Virus record (IMG/VR): IMGVR_UViG_3300036851_000122
Coordinates: 1-58,054 of that record
DNA: 58,054 nucleotides
DNA from: a virus
Reading direction: 5' to 3' (one strand)
Below are positions 45,608 to 54,959 of the stretch, one piece after another. The notes under the pieces are model-generated. The model searched no databases. It was not told where the DNA came from and saw nothing but the letters and a program-made list of their open reading frames with translations. Within the stretch, counting starts at the first letter, position 1. Each line of letters begins with the position of its first letter. Position numbers and translations under genes: made by a program.

Positions 45608-47236
45608 TTAGCGGGCTGGTTTCTTAGCCGGCTTCTTCTTTGTGGAAGAAGATGAACCGGGCTTGGCCGGAGCGGGAGCGTTGTCAACCTTGTAGGTATC
45701 CTCCGGGTTGACAGGCTTCAACTTGCCACGGAACTGCTCATCCTCTAGGAGCTCCTCACGCCAATCGTCAACGTCACGGTTGTAGTGGCCTTCTTGAATG
45801 TCGGCATCTGTTAGGAACCGCTTATCATGTAGCGTCTTCAGAGCGGCGGCCACTTTGTCAGGATCGGTGTGGTCGAGGCCAACACGGTCCCATCTCCAGC
45901 GATGAGCAATATATCCCATCCTGTCGCTAGAGAGCATATTGTCGCCGAGGTAGTTTCGAACAAGGATGGCTTCTTCCCACCACATGGGGAAGGCAATGTT
46001 GAGCACGTCCTCTTCGGAACTGGTGCGTTCGGAATGCTGACCGCCTTTGTAGATATGCTGGTCTAGGACACCAGCAGACATGTTGGAGTCCTTGGAGGTG
46101 CCGGCGGCCATGTTGTAGGGGGCTAGAATGGGACGGACAATCTCGCGTAGCAGGGCTCCCACAAAAGCGTCGTACTGTTGCCCAAGGGGGACGGATTCTA
46201 GTTGCTTGGCCTTGTAGCCTAAGGGAAGATTGGACATCATTCCCATGTCGATTGGCCAAACAGCAAAGGGGTCATCAATCAAGTTGCCATAAGCGTCCAT
46301 ATTGAACGGGGCTGGCGAGGCTGGATTGTCAGTCTCCAGAAGGATAGTAAAGTCGGCGACCACTTCAGCGTGGCGGATGATCGAGAGCGTGTACCTACGA
46401 AGAAGGGCACACAGAGGTAGAGAGGGTGTGAGCTCAGGGATGCCACGAAGCCAGCCTCGATCTTGACGGAACCAATGGATTACCTGTTTGGCATCCACCC
46501 ACTTCCCATCATTGCGTTCAGAAGCAGGTGCAAAGGGGTTACGAGCAGAGCCGCCTGGATGACGGTAGAGAATATGATACTGAGTTGGCTGCTCGTAGGA
46601 ATCGAACCGTACGCCGTCGATTTCTCCTATGCGGCGTCTCGGGTCTGGGGCCGGCTCTTCGGAGGAGATGCGGTCGGTTTCTATAATGTGAAAGTCGAGT
46701 AATACCTTGTGATCTATCCTCCGGTTGCGATTGGTAAAGGGGATAAGGAAGCTCTCTCCATCCGTGATCTTTGCCATACGCATACGCCATAGCTTCTGCC
46801 GGAAGCGTGAGACTTCACACCACTCGTTCCAACGCTTCTCAATGGCTCGACGGCGGGCTGGAGAGAACCGCTTGTCTGTAATCTGGAGCTTGGGACCGGT
46901 TCCTACGAAGTCGTTGGCAAGCGTAAGTAGTGTACCCTTCAAGTAGGGATTGTTCTCCATAACTTCATAACGGGAACGGGAACGCAGTGTGCGACGTACG
47001 GCTAGAGAAGCTGCTTGGTGAGGGTCGAGATGGTCAGCGTTTGCCCAGTGGTTCTCGTTGGATGTGAATGTCTGAGCAGCATCGTATTTTGCACGGAGCT
47101 CTCTACGTTGTTGAATAAGCTGGTTGAGAGCCCTGGCATACTGAGCTGCTAACTCAGGAGGTAGTGGGCGTGGCGTTTCTGTGGGAGAAATACCACTCAT
47201 AGGCCGCCCGGAAGCATCAAGAAGTTGACCGTGCAT
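45608..47236 (-). CDS. portal protein (lambda-type)
   Basis: A 542-residue protein of the lambda B-like portal class. RSRSRYEVMENNPYLKGTLL, GTGPKLQITD, DGESFLIPF, RRYTLSIIRHAEVVADFTIL and a C-terminal Lys/Pro/Ser-rich tail are typical. It forms the dodecameric ring for DNA entry and precedes the protease-capsid fusion, as expected. TTTCTGTGGGAGAAA (47176) encodes part of the N-terminus. Confidence 0.88.
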   Translation of the reverse strand: MHGQLLDASGRPMSGISPTETPRPLPPELAAQYARALNQLIQQRRELRAKYDAAQTFTSNENHWANADHLDPHQAASLAVRRTLRSRSRYEVMENNPYLKGTLLTLANDFVGTGPKLQITDKRFSPARRRAIEKRWNEWCEVSRFRQKLWRMRMAKITDGESFLIPFTNRNRRIDHKVLLDFHIIETDRISSEEPAPDPRRRIGEIDGVRFDSYEQPTQYHILYRHPGGSARNPFAPASERNDGKWVDAKQVIHWFRQDRGWLRGIPELTPSLPLCALLRRYTLSIIRHAEVVADFTILLETDNPASPAPFNMDAYGNLIDDPFAVWPIDMGMMSNLPLGYKAKQLESVPLGQQYDAFVGALLREIVRPILAPYNMAAGTSKDSNMSAGVLDQHIYKGGQHSERTSSEEDVLNIAFPMWWEEAILVRNYLGDNMLSSDRMGYIAHRWRWDRVGLDHTDPDKVAAALKTLHDKRFLTDADIQEGHYNRDVDDWREELLEDEQFRGKLKPVNPEDTYKVDNAPAPAKPGSSSSTKKKPAKKPAR

Positions 47237-47240
47237 GATA

Positions 47241-47618
47241 CTAGCTCTCTAAAACGTAAACCTGAATAGGCGAAGTGGCTAGGCTGGACTTGAAAGCAAG
47301 AACAGCACCAGCTTTCATACGAAATGAAGCCTGATCCCCAGGGTTTAGTGTTCCGATTGGATGGAGTGTTGCAGCAACAACAGGTCCCCAGTCAACTACA
47401 GCGGCAGCATCTACGTTCTTGAAGTAGATCAGACCAAGCGTAGTGACTCCAGTTGTCACCAAATTTGCTCCTTGTGCAGCATTGGTCGCAATGTGCTGAC
47501 CAGGAACACCGCCGCCTTGTCCGGTCTGGTTTAACTGTATGGAGCTGCCAACTCGGGGGAGGGTGAATGTTCCCTTCTTAGCAGACAGGGTAACATTGTG
47601 GGTGATCTCATTGGCCAT
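47241..47618 (-). CDS. minor virion protein
   Basis: A 125-residue beta protein, MANEITHNVTLSAKKG start, with GLIYFKNVDAAAVVDWGPV and RMKAGAVLAFKSS, resembling small phage structural proteins found with spike-base proteins. A GTGGAGTTTATTGAC motif lies 15 bases upstream of its start. It ends four bases before the portal gene. Confidence 0.55.
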   Translation of the reverse strand: MANEITHNVTLSAKKGTFTLPRVGSSIQLNQTGQGGGVPGQHIATNAAQGANLVTTGVTTLGLIYFKNVDAAAVVDWGPVVAATLHPIGTLNPGDQASFRMKAGAVLAFKSSLATSPIQVYVLES

Positions 47619-47666
47619 AGGACACCGTACTAGTGGAGTTTATTGACAAAAGTGTGGCTGCGGTTC

Positions 47667-47900
47667 TTATCCCACCCCGTACAAGGCAACGATAGAAGTC
47701 GCTGTGGTTCCCGTACCACGTACACGGGATACGTGAATATCAAGTTGGGTGCCGGCCGGAACGCCTGTGAAAGTGACCGTTTGGCCTCCTTGCATAACAA
47801 CAGACAGATTTCCAGCACCGCCTACCCAGAGAGCATCTGTGGTCCCGGAAACGGTATCATTCGTGTCGTGAGGCGTGACAGCTTCGGCAGAACGAAACAT
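47667..47900 (-). CDS. spike-base-like small virion protein
   Basis: A 77-residue protein with EAVTPHDTNDTV, ALWVGGAGNLSVVM, TFTGVPAGTQLDIHV and TGTTATSIVALY, the recognisable order of the small head-spike-base proteins known from gene-transfer agents and phages. AGGAAACCAACCA precedes the start. Confidence 0.65.
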   Translation of the reverse strand: MFRSAEAVTPHDTNDTVSGTTDALWVGGAGNLSVVMQGGQTVTFTGVPAGTQLDIHVSRVRGTGTTATSIVALYGVG

Positions 47901-47921
47901 TGGTTGGTTTCCTAATGAGTG

Positions 47922-48458
47922 TTATGAACAGGTGCCAGGAGGTTTAGTGCGAGCAGTTCGGATGCCCCACGGGACGGTAGTAAGATCAGCAGCTTTGGCA
48001 TAGCGGTCTGCCTTGATGAGGTCATCAATGCTACGCTCTTCGACCGTTCCTTCTACAGTACGTGTACGGCGGGGTGACTTGGCTAGATCGATAAACTCTT
48101 GGGTGGTGATGCCTGGAACAGGCGGAGTACGGACGGCTGCGGGGTCGAATATCTCAATCTCGATGCCTTCGTCTTCAGACGGGTAGGTATCTGGTTCGGC
48201 ACCAACATATGCCTTGAAGAAGCCGATGTAGTTGCCGGCGACTGCTACTCCTGCTGGTTGGAAGTCATAATCCACCCAACCGTTGACGGCGTCTGTGATA
48301 GTGGCAGGAGTTTCAGCAATTGCCAGAGCTCCGTCCAGATCGTACATGACGAAGTTGACAGTATGCCCAGTGAGGTTAACTGGAGCACCGCCTCTCTGGA
48401 GTTGTATTCCAAATGGGGAGAGGGTGTCCCCAACTGCTCGTTCGTGACGGTAGGTCAT
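47922..48458 (-). CDS. BppU-N-like beta-sandwich protein
   Basis: A 178-residue protein. The first 110 residues (GDTLSPFGIQLQRGGAPVNLTG, VNFVMYDLDG, GWVDYDFQPAGVAVAG; the first is shown whole at its limit as GDTLSPFGIQLQRGG) resemble the N-terminal domain of baseplate upper protein BppU. A Pro-rich linker and a helical tail follow. It would attach the large fibre encoded just upstream. GGAGAAGTATA precedes the ATG. Confidence 0.65.
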   Translation of the reverse strand: MTYRHERAVGDTLSPFGIQLQRGGAPVNLTGHTVNFVMYDLDGALAIAETPATITDAVNGWVDYDFQPAGVAVAGNYIGFFKAYVGAEPDTYPSEDEGIEIEIFDPAAVRTPPVPGITTQEFIDLAKSPRRTRTVEGTVEERSIDDLIKADRYAKAADLTTVPWGIRTARTKPPGTCS

Positions 48459-51400
48459 TATACTTCTCCGCTTTCGAGCTCAATAACCAGACGGCCTGTT
48501 ACGTTGATGATAAGACGCTCTCGTGGGGTCACTTGGGCTTCATCAAACGAGGGGCTGAGTATAGTTATCACTGAGGGAGTGACTGGTTGTATCTTTGAAG
48601 AAAGCAAGGGGCTACTTGCTACGTTGAGTATTCCAGGCAGTAAGGTGGACCCTGTTAGTATCTCTGGAGAGACGCTGGAGACTGAAACATCGTCAGCTGG
48701 AACATCAGCAGACTTGTGGAGAGTTATACTAGAGCTCGTGACAGAGATTACAACAGAAGTGAGGGTGTCTCCCAGAGTAGCTAGTATTTCAGCCGCAGTA
48801 ATTGTTTCTGCTACGGATGGCACGCTTGATACTTTTATTGTTTTCAGACTAGTTACTGTTTCGGAAACTGCAACAGATGGAACAGATACACTACCTGCCG
48901 ATTCAAGGATAATTCCTGTGACTACAACAACTGAAGTGATGAGCGGAACCCCGTGCACAGAGGACAGGTTTATGGATTCTACTAGCACGGAGGACGTTGG
49001 AACGCTGATGATTCTGCCTGCTCCTAGCGAAGAAGCAGTCACGGTGACTTCTGTGGGGGAAAGGAGGCTTTGCTTACCAGTGGATAAAGCAGGGGCTGAT
49101 ACTACTAGAGCCTGTGGATCAACGGGAACTGAAGAGAAAGCATTAAGAGCAGCAGCTGAAACGGTGATACTTGCGGTAGGTACATCTGCAATAATTTCCT
49201 CTTTGAAATTGCTGGAATGTAAGATGGTTCCATTGGCCCAGTGGGCTTCAATGTTTTGCTGTGTGGCAACAACACCCTTCCACAGACAAGACTGACCAAC
49301 CCCGCCAGCGTAACGGCCTAAAGCGTGATTGAAACTAAGTATTGCTGTCCCATTGAGAGCATCCCCAGAGCCTGCACTTACATCGACCTCAACCCTACCG
49401 GCCCAATTGCCATTTTTGACTGCTCCGTACACCTGCCGCACCTTATCATAAAACTGATGAACGAGGTAGAGCGTGCTAATTGAGACTGCACCCAAGTCGA
49501 TGTCACGAAGGGAGCCATTAATGGTAGCATAGGCATGTAGGTTGCCTCCTGTGACATAGTACCCATATTCTCTATTGGTACTAAAGTCATCTTTAGCAAG
49601 CATGATTGGTGTTCCGGCCACCGAATTAAGAGAAAATAGATAGGAGTGGACGTAGCTACCTGTTCCAAGTTGCACTTGTGCGGAGTTCGAGACTGTAAAT
49701 CCCTTAGTGCTATCGACTACCTGTACCCTGAGTCGGGTTCCAAAATCGTCTGTAACACCGACTTGAGTAGCTACTGTGCTCAAGACCTTATCTACTGGAG
49801 CGGCTCCCCCAATTTCATTCATTTCCCAACAATACGCAAGACCATCAGACAGTGTGTTTGCTGGGACGTCAAAGCGGCTGACATCAAATGTTGTTATCGG
49901 TTCTAAGTAAAGATCATAGGGCATGAAGACTGGCCGCGAATCGGCCATCGTCGTCTTGTTCCAGTAATCGAACATGCCCATTAGGCCGTGCTCAAACTTC
50001 AAGACGCATGTTACTTGAGCGTTGAATACTGTTCCTACAGGGCTGGCCAACATTGAATCTTGAGCCGGTCGATACGTACCTGTGGGCGTGAGTGACAATG
50101 AGTGCCTAGGACGAAACGAAACCGCTCCTCCACTATCATAGTAAATCGGGAATGAGTGAGCCAACCCAACAACTCCATCCGTGAAGTCAGCCATTGCTGG
50201 TGCCTCCCAGGTGCCTGTAACGGCAGTAATGGGAGCAGCGGCTGTGTCATTTTCGTAGTCAGCAGTTAACTGGGTAACACGAATATCAATCCCATCATCT
50301 TTGTTGTATGGGCGATATCCAACATCATCATAGTCAACGTACAGATTTGCGTCCCAGCCTCCGTCTCCATCAATCTGCATACCTGTAGGGTAAATGTCAG
50401 CCCAACCACCTAACTGTTCAATGTCAGCAGAAGTCATAACAAAGTAGGCATCGTTATCTCTAGCTGGACGATATCCGAAGAACCATAGCACAAACTTATC
50501 ATCGCTAGGCCGCTGACGAATGTGCGGACGGATGACGTACTTACGATTGGCAGGAACGGCAGCAATAATCCCAACTGGGTCCCAATTGTAGAAGTCGTCA
50601 GGCTCGAGGTTTGCACAACGATAAAGATTTATACCGTTAATGCCGTTAGCGTCCTTTCCGGCGGCTACATTACTAAAGAAATTGCAACTGGTTCCGAGCA
50701 GGTACTTGAAGCCGTCTATGATTAGAGGAGCACCACCTTGACCACTAACTATTTCTCCGCAGTGAGCCTCCAACGAGTTGCCCTCGGTGTCATACCACTT
50801 GTCGGCAGCGTCAAGTGAGTTTTTGAAGCCGTACGGGTGGTAGGGCCGAGTTATAACAACGTCTGACCCAGGTGTTGATAATGAGTTATCAAACGTCTTG
50901 AGTCTGACAGTAACCGCACCCCCCGATGCGTCCAGCGTTGCTGGAGGCCAGACAGAATCACTTTCGGTTGGATCGGTGGCATCTGTTCTGTAGTACGTCG
51001 TTCCCGATGTTGTCCAATTTGTATTGGTTGGATGGAACAGCCCATCAGTTTTCCGCCCACCGTTCGGGTATGGTCGAGGAGGGGCTGGTTTCACACTAGT
51101 TGGCCCGCCAGCCTCCACAAAGAACTTTATCTCAGCAATGTTGCATCTGCTGCCTGTGGGGCCTAAGTAGCGAACGTATCGCCTACTAGGAGCACCAACA
51201 ATATCGACGTAAGTGAATTGGAGGGAGTGGTAAACAGGGAACGTGGGGATTGTATAGATATCTGTAACGCCTGTAGCGAATGTCGGATCGTCAGAGACCT
51301 GAAACTTGCCGCCTCCCAAACGCTTCTCGTATTCGCTTTCATCGGCTGGCGTTGAATCTGTACGTCGAGGGGCAAACCCTACTTTCTTAACAACACCAGC

Positions 51401-51565
51401 CGATCCCAAATCCTTCCCCACCCAATCCCCAGAGACATTTGCAGCACTGAAGAAGGTCGTGAAGCTACCATCAAACACCTTGTCCTTCTCGTCCGCAGCA
51501 GTCCCACTCTCGGAGCCTGTGCTTCCGATAATGGTCCCAATAGCCTCAACAATCCCAGTAGCCAT
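48458..51565 (-). CDS. large tail fibre with F5/8-type, GH43-like and LamG domains
   Basis: A 1035-residue modular protein. Residues about 25-150 resemble a discoidin/F5-8 type C carbohydrate-binding domain (VFDGSFTTFFSAANVSGDWV). Residues about 240-560 have GH43/exo-galactanase-like propeller features: YDTEGNSLEAHCGEIV, YLLGTSCNFFS, VPANRKYVIRPHIR and FVLWFFGYRP. Residues about 600-770 look like LamG. The last 260 residues are Ser/Val/Thr-rich and repetitive (SVPSVAVSETVTS and similar). It likely binds or trims a host glycan. Catalytic acids need structural confirmation. Confidence 0.65.
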   Translation of the reverse strand: MATGIVEAIGTIIGSTGSESGTAADEKDKVFDGSFTTFFSAANVSGDWVGKDLGSAGVVKKVGFAPRRTDSTPADESEYEKRLGGGKFQVSDDPTFATGVTDIYTIPTFPVYHSLQFTYVDIVGAPSRRYVRYLGPTGSRCNIAEIKFFVEAGGPTSVKPAPPRPYPNGGRKTDGLFHPTNTNWTTSGTTYYRTDATDPTESDSVWPPATLDASGGAVTVRLKTFDNSLSTPGSDVVITRPYHPYGFKNSLDAADKWYDTEGNSLEAHCGEIVSGQGGAPLIIDGFKYLLGTSCNFFSNVAAGKDANGINGINLYRCANLEPDDFYNWDPVGIIAAVPANRKYVIRPHIRQRPSDDKFVLWFFGYRPARDNDAYFVMTSADIEQLGGWADIYPTGMQIDGDGGWDANLYVDYDDVGYRPYNKDDGIDIRVTQLTADYENDTAAAPITAVTGTWEAPAMADFTDGVVGLAHSFPIYYDSGGAVSFRPRHSLSLTPTGTYRPAQDSMLASPVGTVFNAQVTCVLKFEHGLMGMFDYWNKTTMADSRPVFMPYDLYLEPITTFDVSRFDVPANTLSDGLAYCWEMNEIGGAAPVDKVLSTVATQVGVTDDFGTRLRVQVVDSTKGFTVSNSAQVQLGTGSYVHSYLFSLNSVAGTPIMLAKDDFSTNREYGYYVTGGNLHAYATINGSLRDIDLGAVSISTLYLVHQFYDKVRQVYGAVKNGNWAGRVEVDVSAGSGDALNGTAILSFNHALGRYAGGVGQSCLWKGVVATQQNIEAHWANGTILHSSNFKEEIIADVPTASITVSAAALNAFSSVPVDPQALVVSAPALSTGKQSLLSPTEVTVTASSLGAGRIISVPTSSVLVESINLSSVHGVPLITSVVVVTGIILESAGSVSVPSVAVSETVTSLKTIKVSSVPSVAETITAAEILATLGDTLTSVVISVTSSSITLHKSADVPADDVSVSSVSPEILTGSTLLPGILNVASSPLLSSKIQPVTPSVITILSPSFDEAQVTPRERLIINVTGRLVIELESGEV

Positions 51566-51576
51566 GGATTAAACTC

Positions 51577-53355
51577 TCACTTGCTGCGGGGGAGCGTCTG
51601 ACGGATTTCGATCCTGTCTTCGAAGACTTCTACAGTTTGGTGCTCGTTGGCATACCTAAGAGGAAACTGAATAACAGGGTTCGGCGGAGGTGGGATGGGG
51701 ATGGTGTCTTTTCCTACCCTTGTGGTAATGCTCGTCCTGTTCGGTGTATCGGAGGACAACCTCATCATCCACCAGCCTTCTTCACTGGCAGACATATAAG
51801 TGCCGACGTTAACATTTTTGACTTCGAGCTCTTTTGAGCGGTAGGGAGCATCACTTGTGATCTTTACAGGAGTGCCGCTATCAAGAAGGTAGATAAACCC
51901 GTCTGGTGTTTCGGTTGGTTCGCGTTTACTGTGAAATGTCTGTTCCCAGTTGTGCTTTCTGCTACTAATGGCAGCACTGTCCCAACTGTAGTATCTATCT
52001 AATCTGGTCGGCTCTGTGCCCTCGAAGTCGTCTCGGATTTCCAGTTCTGTTCCGTAGAGTATTGTACGTCTCCAAAGAGTTAAAAAGGCAGGCGGAGGGT
52101 CCCAGTACGGCTGGTTGTATCTCTCCCCTTTTGTTTCCATTATGATCTTGGCCTTACCTTCTATGACGTCAGCAGATACAGTCTTGCGATCTGCCATAGG
52201 ACCGAGACCGAAGACCTTGCCACTGTTGAACACTCCCCAAGGAGCGTAGCATAGAGGGTGATCGAGGAGCCACTCTCCGTCTTTGTACAGACGAACGTCC
52301 CAATCGTTCATCTGATGGTCCACCCCTACAGGATTTGCCGAGAAGGTGTTTAGGAAGTCGTCGCCTTTACGGAAGATGGTGAGACCTGGTCCTGTGGTCC
52401 TGATGCCTTGCGGATTATCAGCAAGTGGGTTGGCCTGTAGCAGACTAGAATCAAAGACCCAGTATGTGCGATACAGTGTATGATAGAGGTCAATGGGTTT
52501 GTACTGCTGAGCCAATCGAGAAAGCAGAGCCAGAAGCTTTCCATCTTGGTCTCCACCCAAGCCAACAACTAGGGCCATTAGGGGAAGTCTGGAATGTGCA
52601 AGAATGTCTCTTGGATGCTCGATGTCTCCCCAATGGGCTGGTTGCTTTAGGTTGGATGTTATATTCCATTGCAACTGCTTTGCTAGTTCTGGAAGCCAGG
52701 CTTTGATTTCTGGGAATCTTGAAAGGTCGGGGGACACTGACCAGGCACCCATCAGGAGTATCTGGGAAGTCCCCTCGTTGTAGCCAACTGCTGCTTCTAT
52801 CCATTCCCCGTTTTTGGCGTGGACTAAGAAGGAAAGAATCGCTTCCCACATTTGGGGAACGATTGGATTGCTAGAATATGTTGTTCCTAGCAACCCGTCG
52901 GTTTTGAGAATAGGGAAGTAATGACCGACAACAACGTCTGAGTCGTTCAGGCGAGTGTTACTTACCATAAACTGAGACCAACTGCTCAGTTTGGTTTTCC
53001 ATTCTTCACGCTCCTTGGCTGTCATGTCCCCCTGGAGAGCTTCGTAGAGGACAGGCCAAACGTGAGCGTACTCCCTAGAGTCGTTCAGGTCCGACGGTAG
53101 GGGCTTGAAGGCAGCACTAGCAGCATCAATCGCTCGGCGAGCGTAGGACTTGTTTCCAGTCTGCTTGAAGACAATAGCTTCCCACTGGCCGAAGTCCCCG
53201 TATGGTGGAGGTTCCCTGTCTGCAAACTGTTTTGGAAACTCTTGCCACTCTTTGGCAACAGGGGAAACCTCCACTAGGAAGCTGGAAGCTACCCACAAAG
53301 CTAGAGCAGTAGCAACTCCCGCTGCGGAGGTTCCGGCAATGGTTCTGGTCTTCAT
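51577..53355 (-). CDS. heparinase II/III-like polysaccharide lyase
   Basis: A 592-residue protein with an N-terminal signal or anchor (ATALALWVASSFLVEV), a helical toroid-like half to about residue 320, and then a beta-sandwich. The junction has GVDHQMNDWDVRLYKDGEWL, the His/Asn-rich signature seen where heparinase II/III-like lyases place their active site. HWGDIEHPRDILAHSR and RLDRYYSWD add to the match. A phage depolymerase for acidic or sulphated glycans is likely. The signal anchor is odd for a virion protein and may mean export in the infected cell. No Shine-Dalgarno is seen. Confidence 0.6.
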   Translation of the reverse strand: MKTRTIAGTSAAGVATALALWVASSFLVEVSPVAKEWQEFPKQFADREPPPYGDFGQWEAIVFKQTGNKSYARRAIDAASAAFKPLPSDLNDSREYAHVWPVLYEALQGDMTAKEREEWKTKLSSWSQFMVSNTRLNDSDVVVGHYFPILKTDGLLGTTYSSNPIVPQMWEAILSFLVHAKNGEWIEAAVGYNEGTSQILLMGAWSVSPDLSRFPEIKAWLPELAKQLQWNITSNLKQPAHWGDIEHPRDILAHSRLPLMALVVGLGGDQDGKLLALLSRLAQQYKPIDLYHTLYRTYWVFDSSLLQANPLADNPQGIRTTGPGLTIFRKGDDFLNTFSANPVGVDHQMNDWDVRLYKDGEWLLDHPLCYAPWGVFNSGKVFGLGPMADRKTVSADVIEGKAKIIMETKGERYNQPYWDPPPAFLTLWRRTILYGTELEIRDDFEGTEPTRLDRYYSWDSAAISSRKHNWEQTFHSKREPTETPDGFIYLLDSGTPVKITSDAPYRSKELEVKNVNVGTYMSASEEGWWMMRLSSDTPNRTSITTRVGKDTIPIPPPPNPVIQFPLRYANEHQTVEVFEDRIEIRQTLPRSK

Positions 53356-53393
53356 GACGGTTCGGCAGATAAGTGGTTGAGGTTGGAGAAGAG

Positions 53394-54437
53394 TTAGCCG
53401 GTCATCTGCATGATGCCGTCGGTGGCTGAGAAGTCGAAGGTGAAGTTGGAACCGTCAGGTGTTTTGTTGGAAGCAAACTCGATCCAGTGGAGGGGTAGAG
53501 AGCCGGCGGTGTTCACGACGAACTTTCCGAGGCCAACACCTTGGATGGGACGTGTGCCTGCTCCCAGATTGGCGACCACCTCATCGTCCGCAGAGAACTC
53601 AGCACGATCGTTTGCATCGTCCACCGCAACAGCTTGATTGTCCAGGGCTAGACCGCCAGCAGAGTAGTTGGCTCCATCAAACTCGTCGGCGGTAATGTCG
53701 CTAAAGGTGTCCACCGCATCCCGGATAGTGTCCAGGGTGGTGTTGGTCATCAACGGCCAGATGCGAATATCATCTGAAACGAGGTTTATGGCACCTGTCC
53801 AGTATTGCGTGAAGGCAAACTGGAGACCATGAGAAGCGTTCTGGATGCCGGAGCCAGTGAGGTCAGCGACCTCCCTCGTGAGGGCTTCAACGTACTTGAG
53901 GGCTTTGGGGTTTCCCTTCTTGTGCTCACCTTCCCACTGTTCTAGTTGCTTTTCACGCTGCTTGATGAGGGCAGTACGGTTTGCGAGCCACTCGGCATCA
54001 CAGTCATGTTTGGGAGCAATAAGTCGCTCCTTCCGCTGAGCAGTATCCAGGCCCTTTAGATGCCCACGGTTCAGATAGAGCTCGATAGCACGTTTCTCAT
54101 CAGTACGTGAAGCCAGCTTCCTTTGTGCGGACGTGTAGGCGTTGATACCGCCGGACTTGAAGCCGGCTGGGTTTACGCCGCCAGGAATCCTAGCTTCCTG
54201 GATAGCCCTTATCCGCCTTTCTATCACGTAGGCGGCCATATCATGAGCCAGCTTGTCAGCTTTGGGAGCGAGGTCCTTTCCGGCCTTCTCGCCATCAGCA
54301 ACCAGCAGATCAAAAGCCTTCTTGAGGAACTGTTTTGGGTCAACTGTAACCTCAGCATCAACGCCGTCGATCAGAAGAGCGTAGTGACCAGAACGCCGCT
54401 GGTCACCTCCTCGCTGATAAATTTCGAATTTGGGCAT
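53394..54437 (-). CDS. virion structural protein with helical N-terminal region
   Basis: A 347-residue protein. The first 200 residues are helical and charged (RREKQLEQWEGEHKKG-type stretches). The last 150 residues are a beta domain: WPLMTNTTLDTIRDAVDTFSD, DEFDGANYSAGGLALDNQAV, RAEFSADDEVVANLGAGT. The latter recalls minor virion proteins found in many phage structural clusters. The start follows CGGAGGCACTT. A CTTTGGATTTTATTAGT motif is 34 bases upstream. Confidence 0.6.
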   Translation of the reverse strand: MPKFEIYQRGGDQRRSGHYALLIDGVDAEVTVDPKQFLKKAFDLLVADGEKAGKDLAPKADKLAHDMAAYVIERRIRAIQEARIPGGVNPAGFKSGGINAYTSAQRKLASRTDEKRAIELYLNRGHLKGLDTAQRKERLIAPKHDCDAEWLANRTALIKQREKQLEQWEGEHKKGNPKALKYVEALTREVADLTGSGIQNASHGLQFAFTQYWTGAINLVSDDIRIWPLMTNTTLDTIRDAVDTFSDITADEFDGANYSAGGLALDNQAVAVDDANDRAEFSADDEVVANLGAGTRPIQGVGLGKFVVNTAGSLPLHWIEFASNKTPDGSNFTFDFSATDGIMQMTG

Positions 54438-54523
54438 AAGTGCCTCCGAGTGTAAGGGTGCAACCGGCTACTTTGGATTTTATTAGTTCATACGGGTCAC
54501 AAGCCAGGGCATATTTAGCAGTG

Positions 54524-54940
54524 CTATTTCTTCCTCCGTAAGTGCTTACTCTGACGTTTGGGCGGCTTTTCTGTGGGGAAAGGTCGTGAAGAAGGCTCCT
54601 TAGCCGCGGGCAATGGAGGGTAAGGGTTGCCATTGGCTTGGGCCTCCGCTGGTGAGAGTAGCCCGTTAATAATCTCCAGGTTGCCAGCAGCCCGTCCTAG
54701 GTCGTAGGCGGGCCGCATGGCCGAATCGTGGGGTATGGATGGCGACTTTACGAGGTCTTCGTGTTGGAACTCGACCGTAGTGAAGGTTATCCCACAGTTG
54801 CGGCACTGTCGCCGTCGTTTGATGGTGGTGATCTTCTTCTTGCGGAATTCACGCTCGATGACCTCGGTGCCCGTCACTTTGGACTGCTTGCATCCGCAGT
54901 AGCGACATTCGAATTTGTCGGTTGGTTCGCCGAGTGGCAT
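54524..54940 (-). CDS. NrdR-type zinc-ribbon protein
   Basis: A 138-residue protein whose first 57 residues copy the NrdR zinc ribbon: CRYCG (C12, C15), an Arg/Lys-rich turn KKITTIKRRRQ, and CRNCGITFTTVE (C46, C49). NrdR proper continues with an ATP-cone; here a Pro/Ala-rich disordered tail follows instead. Ribbon-only relatives are seen in phages. It could bind DNA near the terminase, for example as a small-terminase-like or late regulator protein (inference). The leader CTTGTGGAAGAAAACCA is shared with the 37430 gene. Confidence 0.7.
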   Translation of the reverse strand: MPLGEPTDKFECRYCGCKQSKVTGTEVIEREFRKKKITTIKRRRQCRNCGITFTTVEFQHEDLVKSPSIPHDSAMRPAYDLGRAAGNLEIINGLLSPAEAQANGNPYPPLPAAKEPSSRPFPTEKPPKRQSKHLRRKK

Positions 54941-54959
54941 TGGTTTTCTTCCACAAGGG

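Larger units (their letters stand above)
451..54487 (+). repeat. dispersed motif family TTGGMKTTTATTAGC
   Basis: Plus-strand copies begin near 451, 2237, 4710, 9134, 12217, 15885, 21621, 24453, 26530, 28118, 28186, 34179, 39752, 40598, 45525, 47633 and 54471, with a weaker one at 5891. Three forms of the two variable bases occur: AG, CG and AT. Two minus-strand forms (about 18133 and 23940) sit directly before start codons. Copies in genes fall in different reading frames, so the DNA or RNA word is conserved, not a peptide. Copies before the capsid and tape-measure starts replace a Shine-Dalgarno. Confidence 0.8.

Noticed and set aside
48099-49295. 398-residue plus-strand ORF opposite the fibre and BppU-like genes
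   Set aside because: Long because the Ser/Thr/Val-rich fibre codons lack stops on the other strand; no start signal.
451-54487. CRISPR array
   Set aside because: The repeats are dispersed over the whole genome with irregular spacing, not tandem with spacers.
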